Source of the DNA: Algoriphagus litoralis
GTDB lineage: Bacteria > Bacteroidota > Bacteroidia > Cytophagales > Cyclobacteriaceae
Direction of reading: 5' to 3'
DNA length: 64,000 bases
NCBI RefSeq assembly: GCF_003259255.1
Contig: NZ_QGOL01000014.1
Location: 124,001 to 188,000, forward strand
The notes under the pieces were generated by a model. The model was not told where the DNA came from and made no database searches. It worked only from the letters and a program-made list of their open reading frames with translations. This document shows positions 29,270 to 38,434 of this stretch, piece after piece (within the stretch, counting starts at the first letter, position 1; each line of letters opens with the position of its first letter). A program made the translations under genes and the position numbers.

Positions 29270-31042
29270 TTACTTCTTACCCTCCATTTTCTCTTTCAAT
29301 TCAGCAAGAGCCCCGATATCACCAAAAGTTGATTTCTCAGCTTGAGCAGGGATTTCTACTGAATCTTCTTTCTTCTTTCCAGCTGGAGCAGCAGCTTTCT
29401 TAGGAGCTTTTGCTTCTTCTCTGAAGGTAGCAGTATGAGAAAGTACAATTCGCTTGTCATCCTTGGAGAACTCAGTCACTTTGAAGTCAAGAGATTCTCC
29501 AACTTCTACCTGTGAACCGTCTTCTTTCTCCAGATTTTTAACTGTAGCGAAGCCTTCTAGTCCATAAGGAAGCTCAAGGACTGCACCTTTGTCATTCTTG
29601 GAGTTTACAGTACACTTATGAACTGAACCTACTGGGAAAACAGTTTCGAAGGTATCCCAAGGGTTTTCTTCCAACTGCTTGTGACCCAAAGCAAGTCTTC
29701 TGTTTTCTACATCCAATTCAAGAACTGCTACATCAAGCTCATCGCCGACTTTCACAAACTCAGATGGATGCTTGATTTTCTTAGTCCAGGAAAGGTCAGA
29801 TACGTGTACCAAACCGTCTATACCCTCTTCCAATTCAAGGAAAAGACCGAAGTTGGTTAGGTTTCTTACCACTCCTTTGTGCTTGGTTCCTACTGCATAC
29901 TTAGCAGACATATCACCTTTAGTCCAAGGATCTTCAGTAAGTTGCTTGATGCCCAAAGACATTTTTCTGTCGTCTTTGTCCAAAGTCAATACTACTGCTT
30001 CGATTTCGTCTCCTACTTTCACGAAGTCAGCTGGGTTTCTCAAGTGCTGAGACCAGCTCATTTCAGAAACGTGGATCAGACCTTCTACACCTGGAGCAAG
30101 CTCAAGGAATGCACCGTAGTCCGCTACGTTGACAATCTTACCTTGTACTCTTGAACCGATCTCAAGGCTAGACGCCAAAGAATCCCAAGGATGAGAAGTC
30201 AATTGCTTCATACCCAAAGAAATTCTTCTCTTGTCGTCATCAAAGTCAAGCACAACGATCTGAACTTTCTGATCAAGCTGCAATACTTCTTCTGGATGGT
30301 TGATACGACCCCAAGAAATATCCGTAATGTGAAGGAGACCATCCACTCCACCCAAATCGATGAATACACCGAAGTTGGTCATGTTTTTGATCACACCTTC
30401 CAATACCTGACCTTTTTCCAGGTTGTTGAGGATTTCCGCTTTTTGCTTCTCCAAATCCTTCTCGATGAGGATCTTATGAGAAACTACTACGTTATCATTT
30501 GCGTGGTTGATTTTCACCACTTTCACTTCCATCTTCTTACCTACATAGATATCGAAATCTCTGATAGGCTTCACGTCGATCTGAGAACCTGGTAAGAAAG
30601 CCTCCACACCGTAGATATCCACGATCAGACCACCCTTGGTTCTTCTCTTCACAAGACCTTCGATCACGCTGTCGTTTTCCAATGCGCCTTCGATGTCCTG
30701 CCAAGCACGAACGATTTTTGCTTTTTTACGGGAAAGGATCAATTGACCCAGAGCATTCTCCTGCTCCTCAATGAATACTTCAACCTCGTCACCTGGCTTG
30801 ATGCCAGCTACGTCACGGAATTCAGAAAGCGGAACTAGTCCGTCAGATTTGAACCCGATGTTGATGATCACATCTTTGTCATTTACTCCTACTACCACAC
30901 CTTTGATGACCTCTTTCTCAGTGATCTCGCTCAAAGTGCCGGCATACATGGCTTCCATCTGAGCTCTTTGCTCTTTGGAGTAACCTTCTCCGAACCCTTT
31001 GGTGTCGAAGTCTTCCCAGTTAAATTCTTTTGTACTAGACAT
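29270..31042 (-). CDS. rpsA: 30S ribosomal protein S1
   Basis: 590 residues built of six S1 OB-fold RNA-binding repeats (roughly 38-103, 120-190, 205-275, 290-362, 377-450, 460-530), with repeated signatures such as GVFIDLGGVDGLLHITD, GAFLELAPGVEGLIHVSE and GLFLELEEGIDGLVHVSD. The C-terminal tail is Lys/Ala-rich. In Bacteroidetes S1 does not rely on Shine-Dalgarno pairing, so it is likely central to mRNA recruitment. Own promoter upstream at about 31152-31190. Confidence 0.96.
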   Translation of the reverse strand: MSSTKEFNWEDFDTKGFGEGYSKEQRAQMEAMYAGTLSEITEKEVIKGVVVGVNDKDVIINIGFKSDGLVPLSEFRDVAGIKPGDEVEVFIEEQENALGQLILSRKKAKIVRAWQDIEGALENDSVIEGLVKRRTKGGLIVDIYGVEAFLPGSQIDVKPIRDFDIYVGKKMEVKVVKINHANDNVVVSHKILIEKDLEKQKAEILNNLEKGQVLEGVIKNMTNFGVFIDLGGVDGLLHITDISWGRINHPEEVLQLDQKVQIVVLDFDDDKRRISLGMKQLTSHPWDSLASSLEIGSRVQGKIVNVADYGAFLELAPGVEGLIHVSEMSWSQHLRNPADFVKVGDEIEAVVLTLDKDDRKMSLGIKQLTEDPWTKGDMSAKYAVGTKHKGVVRNLTNFGLFLELEEGIDGLVHVSDLSWTKKIKHPSEFVKVGDELDVAVLELDVENRRLALGHKQLEENPWDTFETVFPVGSVHKCTVNSKNDKGAVLELPYGLEGFATVKNLEKEDGSQVEVGESLDFKVTEFSKDDKRIVLSHTATFREEAKAPKKAAAPAGKKKEDSVEIPAQAEKSTFGDIGALAELKEKMEGKK

Positions 31043-31155
31043 AGTAAAATTTGACTCTGATTAGCCTCAGTCTTAGAGCCGTGGGACTGAAGTTTTGTGG
31101 TTAGAAATCAGTGCCTTGAACCCACAAAGCACGCCGCTCACCCGAACGGACTGCA

Positions 31156-31190
31156 AAAGTACTGATTTTCTTTTATTTCCAGTCAACTTG
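31156..31190 (-). promoter_or_regulatory. Probable rpsA promoter
   Basis: The minus strand reads TTGACT, about 22 bases after the TTG, then TACTTTTG followed by CAGTCC, a clear TANNTTTG -7 box with a TTG -33 box. It leaves an rpsA leader of roughly 110 bases. The gene-free stretch 31043-31368 holds this promoter, the hairpin at 31280-31314 and a weaker candidate promoter for plsC. Confidence 0.75.
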
Positions 31191-31279
31191 GCAAAAAATT
31201 CAACTTGGAAATCTAGTCGAATCGATAGGGATACAATATGTAAAAATGAAATTCGAGAATTAATTTCTACTTTAATTTG

Positions 31280-31314
31280 ACAAAAATAAAAGCCCCAGAT
31301 CGCTCTGGGGCTTT
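31280..31314 (-). terminator. Orphan hairpin terminator between divergent rpsA and plsC
   Basis: Perfect 11-bp stem AAAGCCCCAGA / TCTGGGGCTTT (31289-31299 with 31304-31314), loop TCGC, and a T-rich tail on the minus strand (complement of 31280-31291). It lies upstream of both neighbouring genes, so no annotated transcript ends here; it would stop leftward transcripts before the rpsA promoter. Confidence 0.7.
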
Positions 31315-31342
31315 GCAAGCAAAGAGTTAAAGGATAATTTTC
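31312..31342 (+). promoter_or_regulatory. Candidate plsC promoter
   Basis: TTTG (31312-31315), about 19 bases, then TAATTTTC, one mismatch from TANNTTTG, about 27 bases before the plsC ATG. It overlaps the end of the hairpin stem. Confidence 0.45.
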
Positions 31343-31368
31343 GAACCCAAATTTAACGAATTTCCCGG

Positions 31369-32097
31369 ATGATCAAGTTCTTCCAATGGATTTATACCAC
31401 CTATTCAGCAATTCTCTTTGTACTCTTGATGCTGATTTTTGGACTTTTTGTACTGATTCCACTGGTAATCAGCCAAAAAGGCGATAAAATTTCTTTCTTT
31501 TTTATCCGACTTTGGGCGGGAACCTGGGCCCTTCTTTCCGGAATACGATTTGAAGTATATGGACTGGAGCATATTGCGAACTCCAAATCGTACATCTATA
31601 TCTTCAATCACCGTTCCTTTATCGATGCACCAATGATCCCCTTGTCCATTCCTCAGGAAGTGCGTGCCATAGGGAAGAAAGAACTCTCCAGAATCCCGGT
31701 TTTTGGAACAGTGATAGGCAAACTTGCGGTATGGGTAGATCGAAGCGATTCGGAATCCCGCAGAGTCAGTCTGGAAAAACTTGTCCAATTCCTGAATCAG
31801 GGTAGTTCGATCGTCGTAGCTCCGGAAGGCACCCGAAACGACAACTCAGAAACGCTCTTGCCTTTTCAAAAAGGGGCTTTCCGACTTTCCATTGAAACAG
31901 GCATTCCCATTCTTCCTATGGCTATCATCGGTGCAGATCAAATTATGAAGCGGGGGTCGCTTTTGCTTTCTCCCGGAAAAGTAAGCGTGTACTTTTCAGC
32001 GGCGATCAACCCACCCATAACTTCAGATGACGCTGTCAATGAGTTTACTGAAAAGTGCAGAAATCGATTAGAAGCTATGATTTTGGCGCATGAGTAA
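31369..32097 (+). CDS. plsC: 1-acyl-sn-glycerol-3-phosphate acyltransferase
   Basis: 242 residues with an N-terminal membrane helix (about 12-34). The acyltransferase blocks are in order: NHRSFIDAP (NHx4D catalytic motif, about residues 80-88), FGTVIGKLAVWVDRSD, and EGTRND (about 153), then PILPMAIIGAD. The enzyme acylates lysophosphatidate to phosphatidate in phospholipid synthesis. Length is usual. Its 3' end overlaps the end of the convergent membrane protein gene by 23 bp. Confidence 0.9.
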   Translation: MIKFFQWIYTTYSAILFVLLMLIFGLFVLIPLVISQKGDKISFFFIRLWAGTWALLSGIRFEVYGLEHIANSKSYIYIFNHRSFIDAPMIPLSIPQEVRAIGKKELSRIPVFGTVIGKLAVWVDRSDSESRRVSLEKLVQFLNQGSSIVVAPEGTRNDNSETLLPFQKGAFRLSIETGIPILPMAIIGADQIMKRGSLLLSPGKVSVYFSAAINPPITSDDAVNEFTEKCRNRLEAMILAHE

Positions 32098-32731
32098 CCT
32101 CTGACTCCGCCAATGCATCCGCTGTCAATTCCTCAAAAACCACATAAATGGCAAAATAGCTCACCGGTAGAGTCACTAAAATCCCGACAAAAAAGAATAG
32201 AAAACCAAGAATATTCAGAACAACTAAAACGATGACAAATCCAAAAAACTTCCACCAGTTCATCGTGATCAACCTTCGGCTGAGTTCTAGCGAAACCCAA
32301 AAGTTCATTCCTGAAAACAGGACAAAGGGAATCCCAAACATGAACGCAATTGCCAGATAGACCCCAGGAAGAATCAATGCCAAAATTCCAAAAAAGGTCA
32401 AGATGCCTGAAACAAGCGAGGTAACGATCAAAATCCCCCAAAAAGAAAACCCTTCAAAAAAATCTGAAAAGGATACATCTACTCCCCGACTGATCCGATT
32501 GGCAATCAGGAAGAATCCTGCCGTAAGCGGCGGGGAGAGAAAAATACTGACCATCAAGGCGTAATCGCCCAAATAATACGTCGACACGCCCTGAATAGTA
32601 AAAACCAACAGTGAATATGCGAGCGTATTCAACCATTGGTCTTTAAACATTTCCCAAGCTCTGTAAATACTTTCCTGAATACTGAATTCAGGAAACTGCC
32701 GAAACAGCTTTTCGATCTGAGTTGGGGTCAT
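32075..32731 (-). CDS. Polytopic membrane protein of unknown function
   Basis: 218 residues: an N-terminal amphipathic segment, then about five hydrophobic helices (around 35-52, 60-78, 95-120, 128-150, 165-190). It resembles the broad family of DUF975/GlpQ-membrane-domain-like proteins, but I do not recognise a specific family. It starts 9 bp after the stop of the upstream CBS-domain synthase gene, so the two may be co-transcribed. Confidence 0.7.
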   Translation of the reverse strand: MTPTQIEKLFRQFPEFSIQESIYRAWEMFKDQWLNTLAYSLLVFTIQGVSTYYLGDYALMVSIFLSPPLTAGFFLIANRISRGVDVSFSDFFEGFSFWGILIVTSLVSGILTFFGILALILPGVYLAIAFMFGIPFVLFSGMNFWVSLELSRRLITMNWWKFFGFVIVLVVLNILGFLFFFVGILVTLPVSYFAIYVVFEELTADALAESEVTHAPKS

Positions 32732-32740
32732 CTGCAGTTT

Positions 32741-34108
32741 TTACTTGGTGAAAGCCTCCAAGATATCGTGTTTGGTGATGATGTGAATATTGTCTGCTGT
32801 ATCTCTTACGAGCACGGCCTTTTCCTTTTCAACCATAGATGAAAGCACATCCAGTGTAGAATCTAAGGCTACAAACTTCATCGAGTCCTCCATGACATCG
32901 GCCACTTTTCCGTCTTTCAAGCCAGGGTTATCGATGATTTTTGACAATAATTTATTGTCAGTCAAGCTTCCTACGACTTCGCCATTTTCCATGACAGGGA
33001 TTTGGGAAACACTCTTTCCGTTCATGATCGCAATCGCTTCTTTGACAGAATCAGATTTTTTCACACCTAACAGCTGATAACTACCACTTCGCTGAGCAAT
33101 AATGTCACGGGCTGTGGAGTACGTTTTGTCCTCCAAGAAACCATGATTTCTCATCCACTCGTCGTTATAAACTTTGCCTAAATAACGAGTGCCATGATCT
33201 GGTAGGATGATCACCATGCGGTCACCTTCTTTCAGGTGCTCTTTTGCATATTCCAAAGCGCCATGCACGGCTGATCCGCAGGACCAACCTACAAAAAGTC
33301 CTTCTTCTCGAGCCAAACGTCGCGTCATCACCGCCGCATCTTTGTCCGTCACTTTGATAAAGTGATCAATCAGGCTGAAATCGACGTTTTTTGGAAGAAT
33401 ATCTTCGCCAATTCCTTCGGTCAGGTAGGGATAAACTTCCTTTTCGTCAAAAATTCCCGTCTCCTTGTACTTCTTGAAAACCGAGCCATAAGTGTCAATA
33501 CCTACGGTCACTACGTTTGGATTTTGCTCTTTCAGGTACTTGGCAGTACCGCACATAGAACCCCCAGTACCCACTCCCGCTGCGTAATGCGTGATTTTGC
33601 CATCAGTATCTTTCCAAATCTCTGGACCTGTGGTTTCATAATGGGCCGCTGTATTGGATAGGTTATCGTATTGGTTGGGATAAAAAGAATTCGGGATATC
33701 AGCATTCAGCTTTCTAGCTACTGAATAATATGATCTTGGATCTTCGGGAGAAACGTTTGTCGGGCAAACCACTACCTCGGCACCCACTGCTCGGAGGATA
33801 TCGATTTTTTCCTTGGACTGCTTGTCAGCCATGGTGAAAATACACTTGTATCCTTTGGCCACAGCTGCCAATGCCAGCCCCATGCCGGTATTACCGCTGG
33901 TTCCTTCGATGATTGTTCCTCCTGGCTTTAAAAGTCCCGCCTTCTCAGCATCTTCTACCATTTTGATCGCCATCCTGTCCTTCATGGAATTACCCGGATT
34001 GAAGTATTCGACTTTTACCAAAACCTCTCCTTTGATGTCTTTGGCAAGTTTATTCAGGCGTACCATCGGTGTGTTGCCGATTGTCTCAATGATGGAATTG
34101 TAGATCAT
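32741..34108 (-). CDS. PLP-dependent cysteine synthase / cystathionine beta-synthase with CBS domains
   Basis: 455 residues. N-terminal fold-type II PLP domain: NPGNSMKDRMA carries the Schiff-base Lys (about residue 43), GTSGNTG (about 69) binds phosphate/substrate, and GTGGSMCG the cofactor. The C-terminus (about 335-455) holds two CBS domains, which usually bind adenosyl compounds and regulate activity. There is no N-terminal heme domain. The domain order is that of bacterial cystathionine beta-synthases; O-acetylserine-dependent cysteine synthesis is possible too. Confidence 0.92.
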   Translation of the reverse strand: MIYNSIIETIGNTPMVRLNKLAKDIKGEVLVKVEYFNPGNSMKDRMAIKMVEDAEKAGLLKPGGTIIEGTSGNTGMGLALAAVAKGYKCIFTMADKQSKEKIDILRAVGAEVVVCPTNVSPEDPRSYYSVARKLNADIPNSFYPNQYDNLSNTAAHYETTGPEIWKDTDGKITHYAAGVGTGGSMCGTAKYLKEQNPNVVTVGIDTYGSVFKKYKETGIFDEKEVYPYLTEGIGEDILPKNVDFSLIDHFIKVTDKDAAVMTRRLAREEGLFVGWSCGSAVHGALEYAKEHLKEGDRMVIILPDHGTRYLGKVYNDEWMRNHGFLEDKTYSTARDIIAQRSGSYQLLGVKKSDSVKEAIAIMNGKSVSQIPVMENGEVVGSLTDNKLLSKIIDNPGLKDGKVADVMEDSMKFVALDSTLDVLSSMVEKEKAVLVRDTADNIHIITKHDILEAFTK

Positions 34109-34131
34109 AGTGCAGTTATATTTGGACGAGT

Positions 34132-34165
34132 CAAAATTACAGGAATTTTTCTGCTCTCAGGCAAA
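34132..34165 (-). promoter_or_regulatory. Promoter of the CBS-domain synthase gene
   Basis: The minus strand reads TTTG (complement of 34162-34165), 22 bases, TAATTTTG (complement of 34132-34139). The -7 box matches the consensus exactly; spacing is slightly long. Confidence 0.65.
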
Positions 34166-34296
34166 TGCCATTTTTTTAACCAAATAATATTTTGCAGAAA
34201 ATCATGATCCATCGGCACCAATTGCTTCCTTTCTTTTCAGGTTTCTTGGTTGAGCGTTCTTAACCAAACCTTTGAAAGTGAATATCGACCACCGGA

Positions 34297-35934
34297 TTAG
34301 ACCTCCTTAAATTCCAATCGCTTCAATACATCCAAGGAGACGTGCAAGAGAATAGCAGCTACCAAAGTCATTCCTATCACGCAAGTGAGGAGGGTCCAGA
34401 CAAACTGCTTGGTAATAATGAATATCAAAACACTCATAATCACAGTTGGAATGATTCCAAAAAGGAAGATTCCTCCGATCATGAAAGGCTTGATAAGCTT
34501 TCGATCCCAGCCCTCGTCCAGTGCTACCTGAGGAATAAGATTGATCGAAAATCCAATCAAGTAAAACACCACGATCCCTACTAAAAACAAAGGAATCAAC
34601 AGCCAGCTGACATGCGCCAAAAATACTGAAGGCACAATCAAAACCGCGGCAAAAATCAAGGTTTGAAGAATATCCAACTTGATCATATTCCAGAATTTAG
34701 CAGACCAACTCGCTGGAACTAGGATAAAAAACGGCTTTTTAAGGTCTCCAATATTCGCTCTTCCTATTCCCGCCATAAAGTAAAAAGCCAGCATAAGAAT
34801 TAGATAGAAATACAACACCTTATGAGAAAACCAATCGAAATTCGACAGTCCTGCCATCACAATCCCGATTCCTGCCATGCTGAGGGAGTAAATTCCAAAC
34901 AAAGGATGAAAGTCTTGCCTGCTGCTGTGGACATAATTCCGCCAATAAAAAGCTTTTGCGCCAGCACCAAAATCAGGCAATGCCAACTGTTTTTTGGCAT
35001 TTAGACTGTAGGACCCCTCGTCCACTTCTTGCTTCCCTCGTGCTTTGTCCAGCTTATCTTCATTCGTCTTGGTAGCCTCGAGCACATCTTCATAGTAATA
35101 TCCGGCGTATTGGATCACCAATTTCACCACTACGAAGTAGGTCAGCCCATACAATCCGATGAAAGCAAGTGACAGGAGAGCATTTCCGTGAGCTGCATAG
35201 CTCATGATCCCCCTGCTCCAGCCCACAAAAGGGAAAAGATCAAACCAAGGGGAAGCGACCCAAGCAAACATTCCCTGCCAGAATTTATCCGCTATAAAAC
35301 CCGGAATCAAAATCATCAGTGTCAAACCGACTCCCAAGCCGATAATTCCACCACGGATGTATTCCATCACGCCATATTTAGTGTGAAGCGTGTAAATCAA
35401 AAAGCGGATCGGAAATATCAAAAAGAAAAACAGAGCAAATCCGATAATCAAAAACAGCGCTATGCCAATAGTCATCTCAAACTGGCTGGCCATCTGACTC
35501 CCTCCATATACCATGAAAAGTATGGACCCCCCCAAAGAAGGCAGAATTGATCTTGCCATGTAATAGAGCAAGAGATTTTCAGGCTTAACCGGCGCAATGA
35601 ACAGCAGATTAACATCCGCCATCTTGAAAAAGCTGACATTGTTTTTGGTCGCACGGTAAAGTTGAAATACCAAGAATCCTAAAGCCAAAAGTGTAATCCC
35701 ACCGATGATGTTTTGAACTGCAAAATCAGGCTCTGGAATCCCCTCGAGATTCAAATTCTGAACATCCCCCAGTCCATCTTCCTGACGTCTTTTTGCTCCT
35801 TGCCAATAGATAAAGGTGAAATAGCCCACCAAAGCTCCATAAGGTAGAAGGCGAAGCGGATTCTTGAGAATAAGCTTGATGTTATTGATCAGGATGAAGA
35901 TATCTTTCCTGAACAGAAGTCTTATTTCATGCAT
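34297..35934 (-). CDS. ABC exporter membrane protein
   Basis: 545 residues with about twelve to fourteen hydrophobic segments in two blocks (about 28-290 and 345-545) separated by a charged cytoplasmic stretch (about 285-330). It starts 8 bp inside the end of the ATPase gene, so it is the membrane half of that ABC system. The layout agrees with the putative ABC exporter family (PF16962-like). The exported compound is unknown. Confidence 0.82.
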   Translation of the reverse strand: MHEIRLLFRKDIFILINNIKLILKNPLRLLPYGALVGYFTFIYWQGAKRRQEDGLGDVQNLNLEGIPEPDFAVQNIIGGITLLALGFLVFQLYRATKNNVSFFKMADVNLLFIAPVKPENLLLYYMARSILPSLGGSILFMVYGGSQMASQFEMTIGIALFLIIGFALFFFLIFPIRFLIYTLHTKYGVMEYIRGGIIGLGVGLTLMILIPGFIADKFWQGMFAWVASPWFDLFPFVGWSRGIMSYAAHGNALLSLAFIGLYGLTYFVVVKLVIQYAGYYYEDVLEATKTNEDKLDKARGKQEVDEGSYSLNAKKQLALPDFGAGAKAFYWRNYVHSSRQDFHPLFGIYSLSMAGIGIVMAGLSNFDWFSHKVLYFYLILMLAFYFMAGIGRANIGDLKKPFFILVPASWSAKFWNMIKLDILQTLIFAAVLIVPSVFLAHVSWLLIPLFLVGIVVFYLIGFSINLIPQVALDEGWDRKLIKPFMIGGIFLFGIIPTVIMSVLIFIITKQFVWTLLTCVIGMTLVAAILLHVSLDVLKRLEFKEV

Positions 35935-36643
35935 CTTTGGTCATTTCTAAAAACAAATCCTCCAAGGAAGAAATCTCACTCTGCTCGGCCTGAAGCTTGA
36001 GGTTGGAAATAGTATCATTCCCGATGATTTTCCCGTCTTTCAGGATCATAATCCGATCTGCGATAGTCTCCACACTGTCGATCAGGTGGGTACTGACCAG
36101 GATGGTTTTTCCGGCCTCTTTTAGGTTTTTGAATACCTGTTTGGTGTTTTTAATTGCCTTTGGATCCAAGCCAATCATCGGTTCGTCAAAAAACAACAGC
36201 TGAGGATCCGGCAGCAACGCACAGCAGATGGAAACCTTTTGACGCATTCCTTTGGACAAGTCACGTCCCAGTTTATTGGCTTTGTCATCCAATTCAAACA
36301 GTTCCAAAAGTTCAGCTCCACGACTTTGCCAGTCTTTCACTCCATAAGCTTGAGCGACAAACTGAAGATGCTCTTTGACCGTGAGCAAATCATATACATA
36401 AGGAGTTTCAGGAATGTAACTGAAAAATCGCTTCGCCTCCACACTGAGATGGTCATGGCCTCCGATCAGGATCTCACCGGAAGTTTTGCGAAGCAAGCCA
36501 ACGATACACTTCATCGTGGTGCTTTTACCTGCACCATTTGGCCCGAGCAATCCCACTACCTCGCCTCCATCCAAGTGGAAGGAGACATCGTCTACTGCAT
36601 TTTGCTTTCCGTATTGTTTGATCAGATTGGTAACTGTGAGCAT
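35927..36643 (-). CDS. ABC transporter ATP-binding protein
   Basis: 238 residues. Walker A GPNGAGKST (about 34-42), Q-loop region PETPYVYD, signature LSKGMRQK (about 133), Walker B LLFFDEP (about 152), D-loop GLDP, and switch His in VSTHLIDSVE. It is of the DrrA/CcmA-like exporter class. Overlaps the permease gene by 8 bp; together they form a two-gene exporter operon. Confidence 0.93.
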   Translation of the reverse strand: MLTVTNLIKQYGKQNAVDDVSFHLDGGEVVGLLGPNGAGKSTTMKCIVGLLRKTSGEILIGGHDHLSVEAKRFFSYIPETPYVYDLLTVKEHLQFVAQAYGVKDWQSRGAELLELFELDDKANKLGRDLSKGMRQKVSICCALLPDPQLLFFDEPMIGLDPKAIKNTKQVFKNLKEAGKTILVSTHLIDSVETIADRIMILKDGKIIGNDTISNLKLQAEQSEISSLEDLFLEMTKDA

Positions 36644-36815
36644 TTTCAGAATCGTTTCGTGATTTTCGGCAAATTAGCCAGGATGTCCTAGTTTACTTTA
36701 GAGAAGTGCAGAATTTAATCCATCAGCGCTGTCTGCCGAAAATAACCATACGAAAAACCAGTAGTTTAAAAAACTTGGAATCTTTTTTGGTAGGAGGCTT
36801 AAAAACACAACGTAT

Positions 36816-37421
36816 ATGAAAAAACTTTTCACAGTGATCGTCATTCTACTCATGACTCAAACCACTTTTGCCCAACGGGCAGGCGGATTCAGATTCCAGA
36901 TGGACCTAGGGGCAGCAGTCCCAAAGGACGGAGGAATTGGCGCATTGGTCAATTTAGAACCCCAGATTTTGGTCAAGGAAAACCTTGCCGTTGGGTTGAG
37001 ACTTGGGGTAGTAGGATTGGCCAAGGATGTGACCTATTACAATATTCCGGATGATTATAATGGTGAAGTTGCAGCCAATGCTTCCATTACCGGCACGGTA
37101 AATTACTATTTCAACAAAGGGAATAGCAGTGTTGCTCCCTACATCGGAGCAGGATTTGGGTATTATGCTTTGAGTAATATTGACATCGAAGACACCACTA
37201 TCGATGAGGATCAAATCGGAAATTTGGAAGCCACGTTCGCTTGGGCTCCTATGGTTCGCGCTGGGGTAGAGCTTGGGAAGTTCCGGATTGGCGCCGAATA
37301 CAATTTTGTACCTACCAGCAATCTTCAAAATGTCAGTGGCCAGGTAATCGGCGAAGCGACTAATCAATATTTTGGCTTTACCCTCGGCTTTTTCGTGGGT
37401 GGAGGAAGATGGAGAAACTAA
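36816..37421 (+). CDS. Outer-membrane beta-barrel protein
   Basis: 201 residues with a signal peptide (1-19, ending TFAQ). Eight-stranded-barrel style mature protein with strands such as NLAVGLRLGVVGLA, VAPYIGAGFGYYAL, FRIGAEYNFVP and YFGFTLGFFVGGG. Similar to the OmpW/OprF-type small barrels of Bacteroidetes. Function unknown. Monocistronic, ending in the strong terminator at 37452-37488. Confidence 0.78.
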   Translation: MKKLFTVIVILLMTQTTFAQRAGGFRFQMDLGAAVPKDGGIGALVNLEPQILVKENLAVGLRLGVVGLAKDVTYYNIPDDYNGEVAANASITGTVNYYFNKGNSSVAPYIGAGFGYYALSNIDIEDTTIDEDQIGNLEATFAWAPMVRAGVELGKFRIGAEYNFVPTSNLQNVSGQVIGEATNQYFGFTLGFFVGGGRWRN

Positions 37422-37451
37422 CCGAGCCTCAAATTTTTGGGCATTTGAAAT

Positions 37452-37488
37452 AAAAAAGGCGATGAAAGTCCATTTCATCGCCTTTTTC
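37452..37488. terminator. Bidirectional terminator between barrel gene and pyrB
   Basis: Perfect 15-bp stem AAAAAGGCGATGAAA / TTTCATCGCCTTTTT (37453-37467 with 37473-37487) and a 5-base loop, T-tracts both ways; shared by the convergent genes. Confidence 0.95.
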
Positions 37489-37505
37489 TTTCGTCCGCAA
37501 TTTAC

Positions 37506-38432
37506 TTAGCCTTTGATTCCTGCCAGGAGGTACAAGACTGCCATTCGGACTGCTACTCCATTTTCTACCTGATGAAGAATGATAGAATGCTCTGAATCGG
37601 CTGCATCGGAGCTGAGTTCCACGCCGCGATTGATCGGGCCGGGGTGCATGATGACGATCTCCTTATCCAAGGCTTGCAGCATCTTTTTATTGATCCCGTA
37701 GTAGAGCGAATATTCCCTCAGGCTCGGGAAATACTTGATCTGCTGCCGCTCCAGCTGGATTCTCAAGACATTGGCCACATCGCACCATTCCAGGGCTTTT
37801 TTCACATCCAATTCCACTTTGACTCCCAGACTGGAAATGTATTTGGGCAAGAGTGTGATCGGTCCGCAGACCATCACTTCGGCACCGAGTTTTTGTAGGC
37901 AAAAGATATTCGACAAGGCGACTCTGGAATGAAGGATATCTCCAATGATGGCGATCTTCTTGCCCGTGAGATCTCCGAGTTTCTCTTGCATAGAAAAGGC
38001 ATCCAAAAGCGCCTGTGTAGGGTGTTCATGGGTACCGTCACCTGCATTGACAATATTGGCGGTGATATTTCTGGAAAGAAAATGTGGTGCTCCTGGACTG
38101 GCATGCCGCATGACTACCATATCCACTTTCATCGCCAGAATATTATTGACTGTATCGACGAGAGTTTCGCCTTTTTTAACCGAGCTATTGGAAGAGGAAA
38201 AGTTAACCACATCGGCGCTCAGGCGCTTTTCAGCCAATTCAAACGAGAGTCGGGTGCGGGTGGAATTCTCGAAGAAAATATTGGCAATCGTGATGTCGCG
38301 AAGTGAAGGGACTTTTTTGATCGGTCGGTTGATCACTTCTTTGAAATTGGCTGCAGTATCGAGAATCAGGCGTATATCTGTCTCGGTAATGTCTTTGATT
38401 CCTAGCAGGTGTCTGGTGCTGAGTTGCGACAT
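37506..38432 (-). CDS. pyrB: Aspartate carbamoyltransferase, catalytic chain
   Basis: 308 residues, the usual length. Carbamoyl-phosphate motif FFENSTRTRLSFE (about 53-65), the 80s loop with SVKKGETL, HPTQALLDAF (about 140), and the aspartate-binding HPGPINRGVE (about 267). It makes carbamoyl-aspartate in pyrimidine synthesis. It starts 2 bp after pyrR, so the two are one operon. Confidence 0.97.
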   Translation of the reverse strand: MSQLSTRHLLGIKDITETDIRLILDTAANFKEVINRPIKKVPSLRDITIANIFFENSTRTRLSFELAEKRLSADVVNFSSSNSSVKKGETLVDTVNNILAMKVDMVVMRHASPGAPHFLSRNITANIVNAGDGTHEHPTQALLDAFSMQEKLGDLTGKKIAIIGDILHSRVALSNIFCLQKLGAEVMVCGPITLLPKYISSLGVKVELDVKKALEWCDVANVLRIQLERQQIKYFPSLREYSLYYGINKKMLQALDKEIVIMHPGPINRGVELSSDAADSEHSIILHQVENGVAVRMAVLYLLAGIKG

Positions 38433-38434
38433 GA

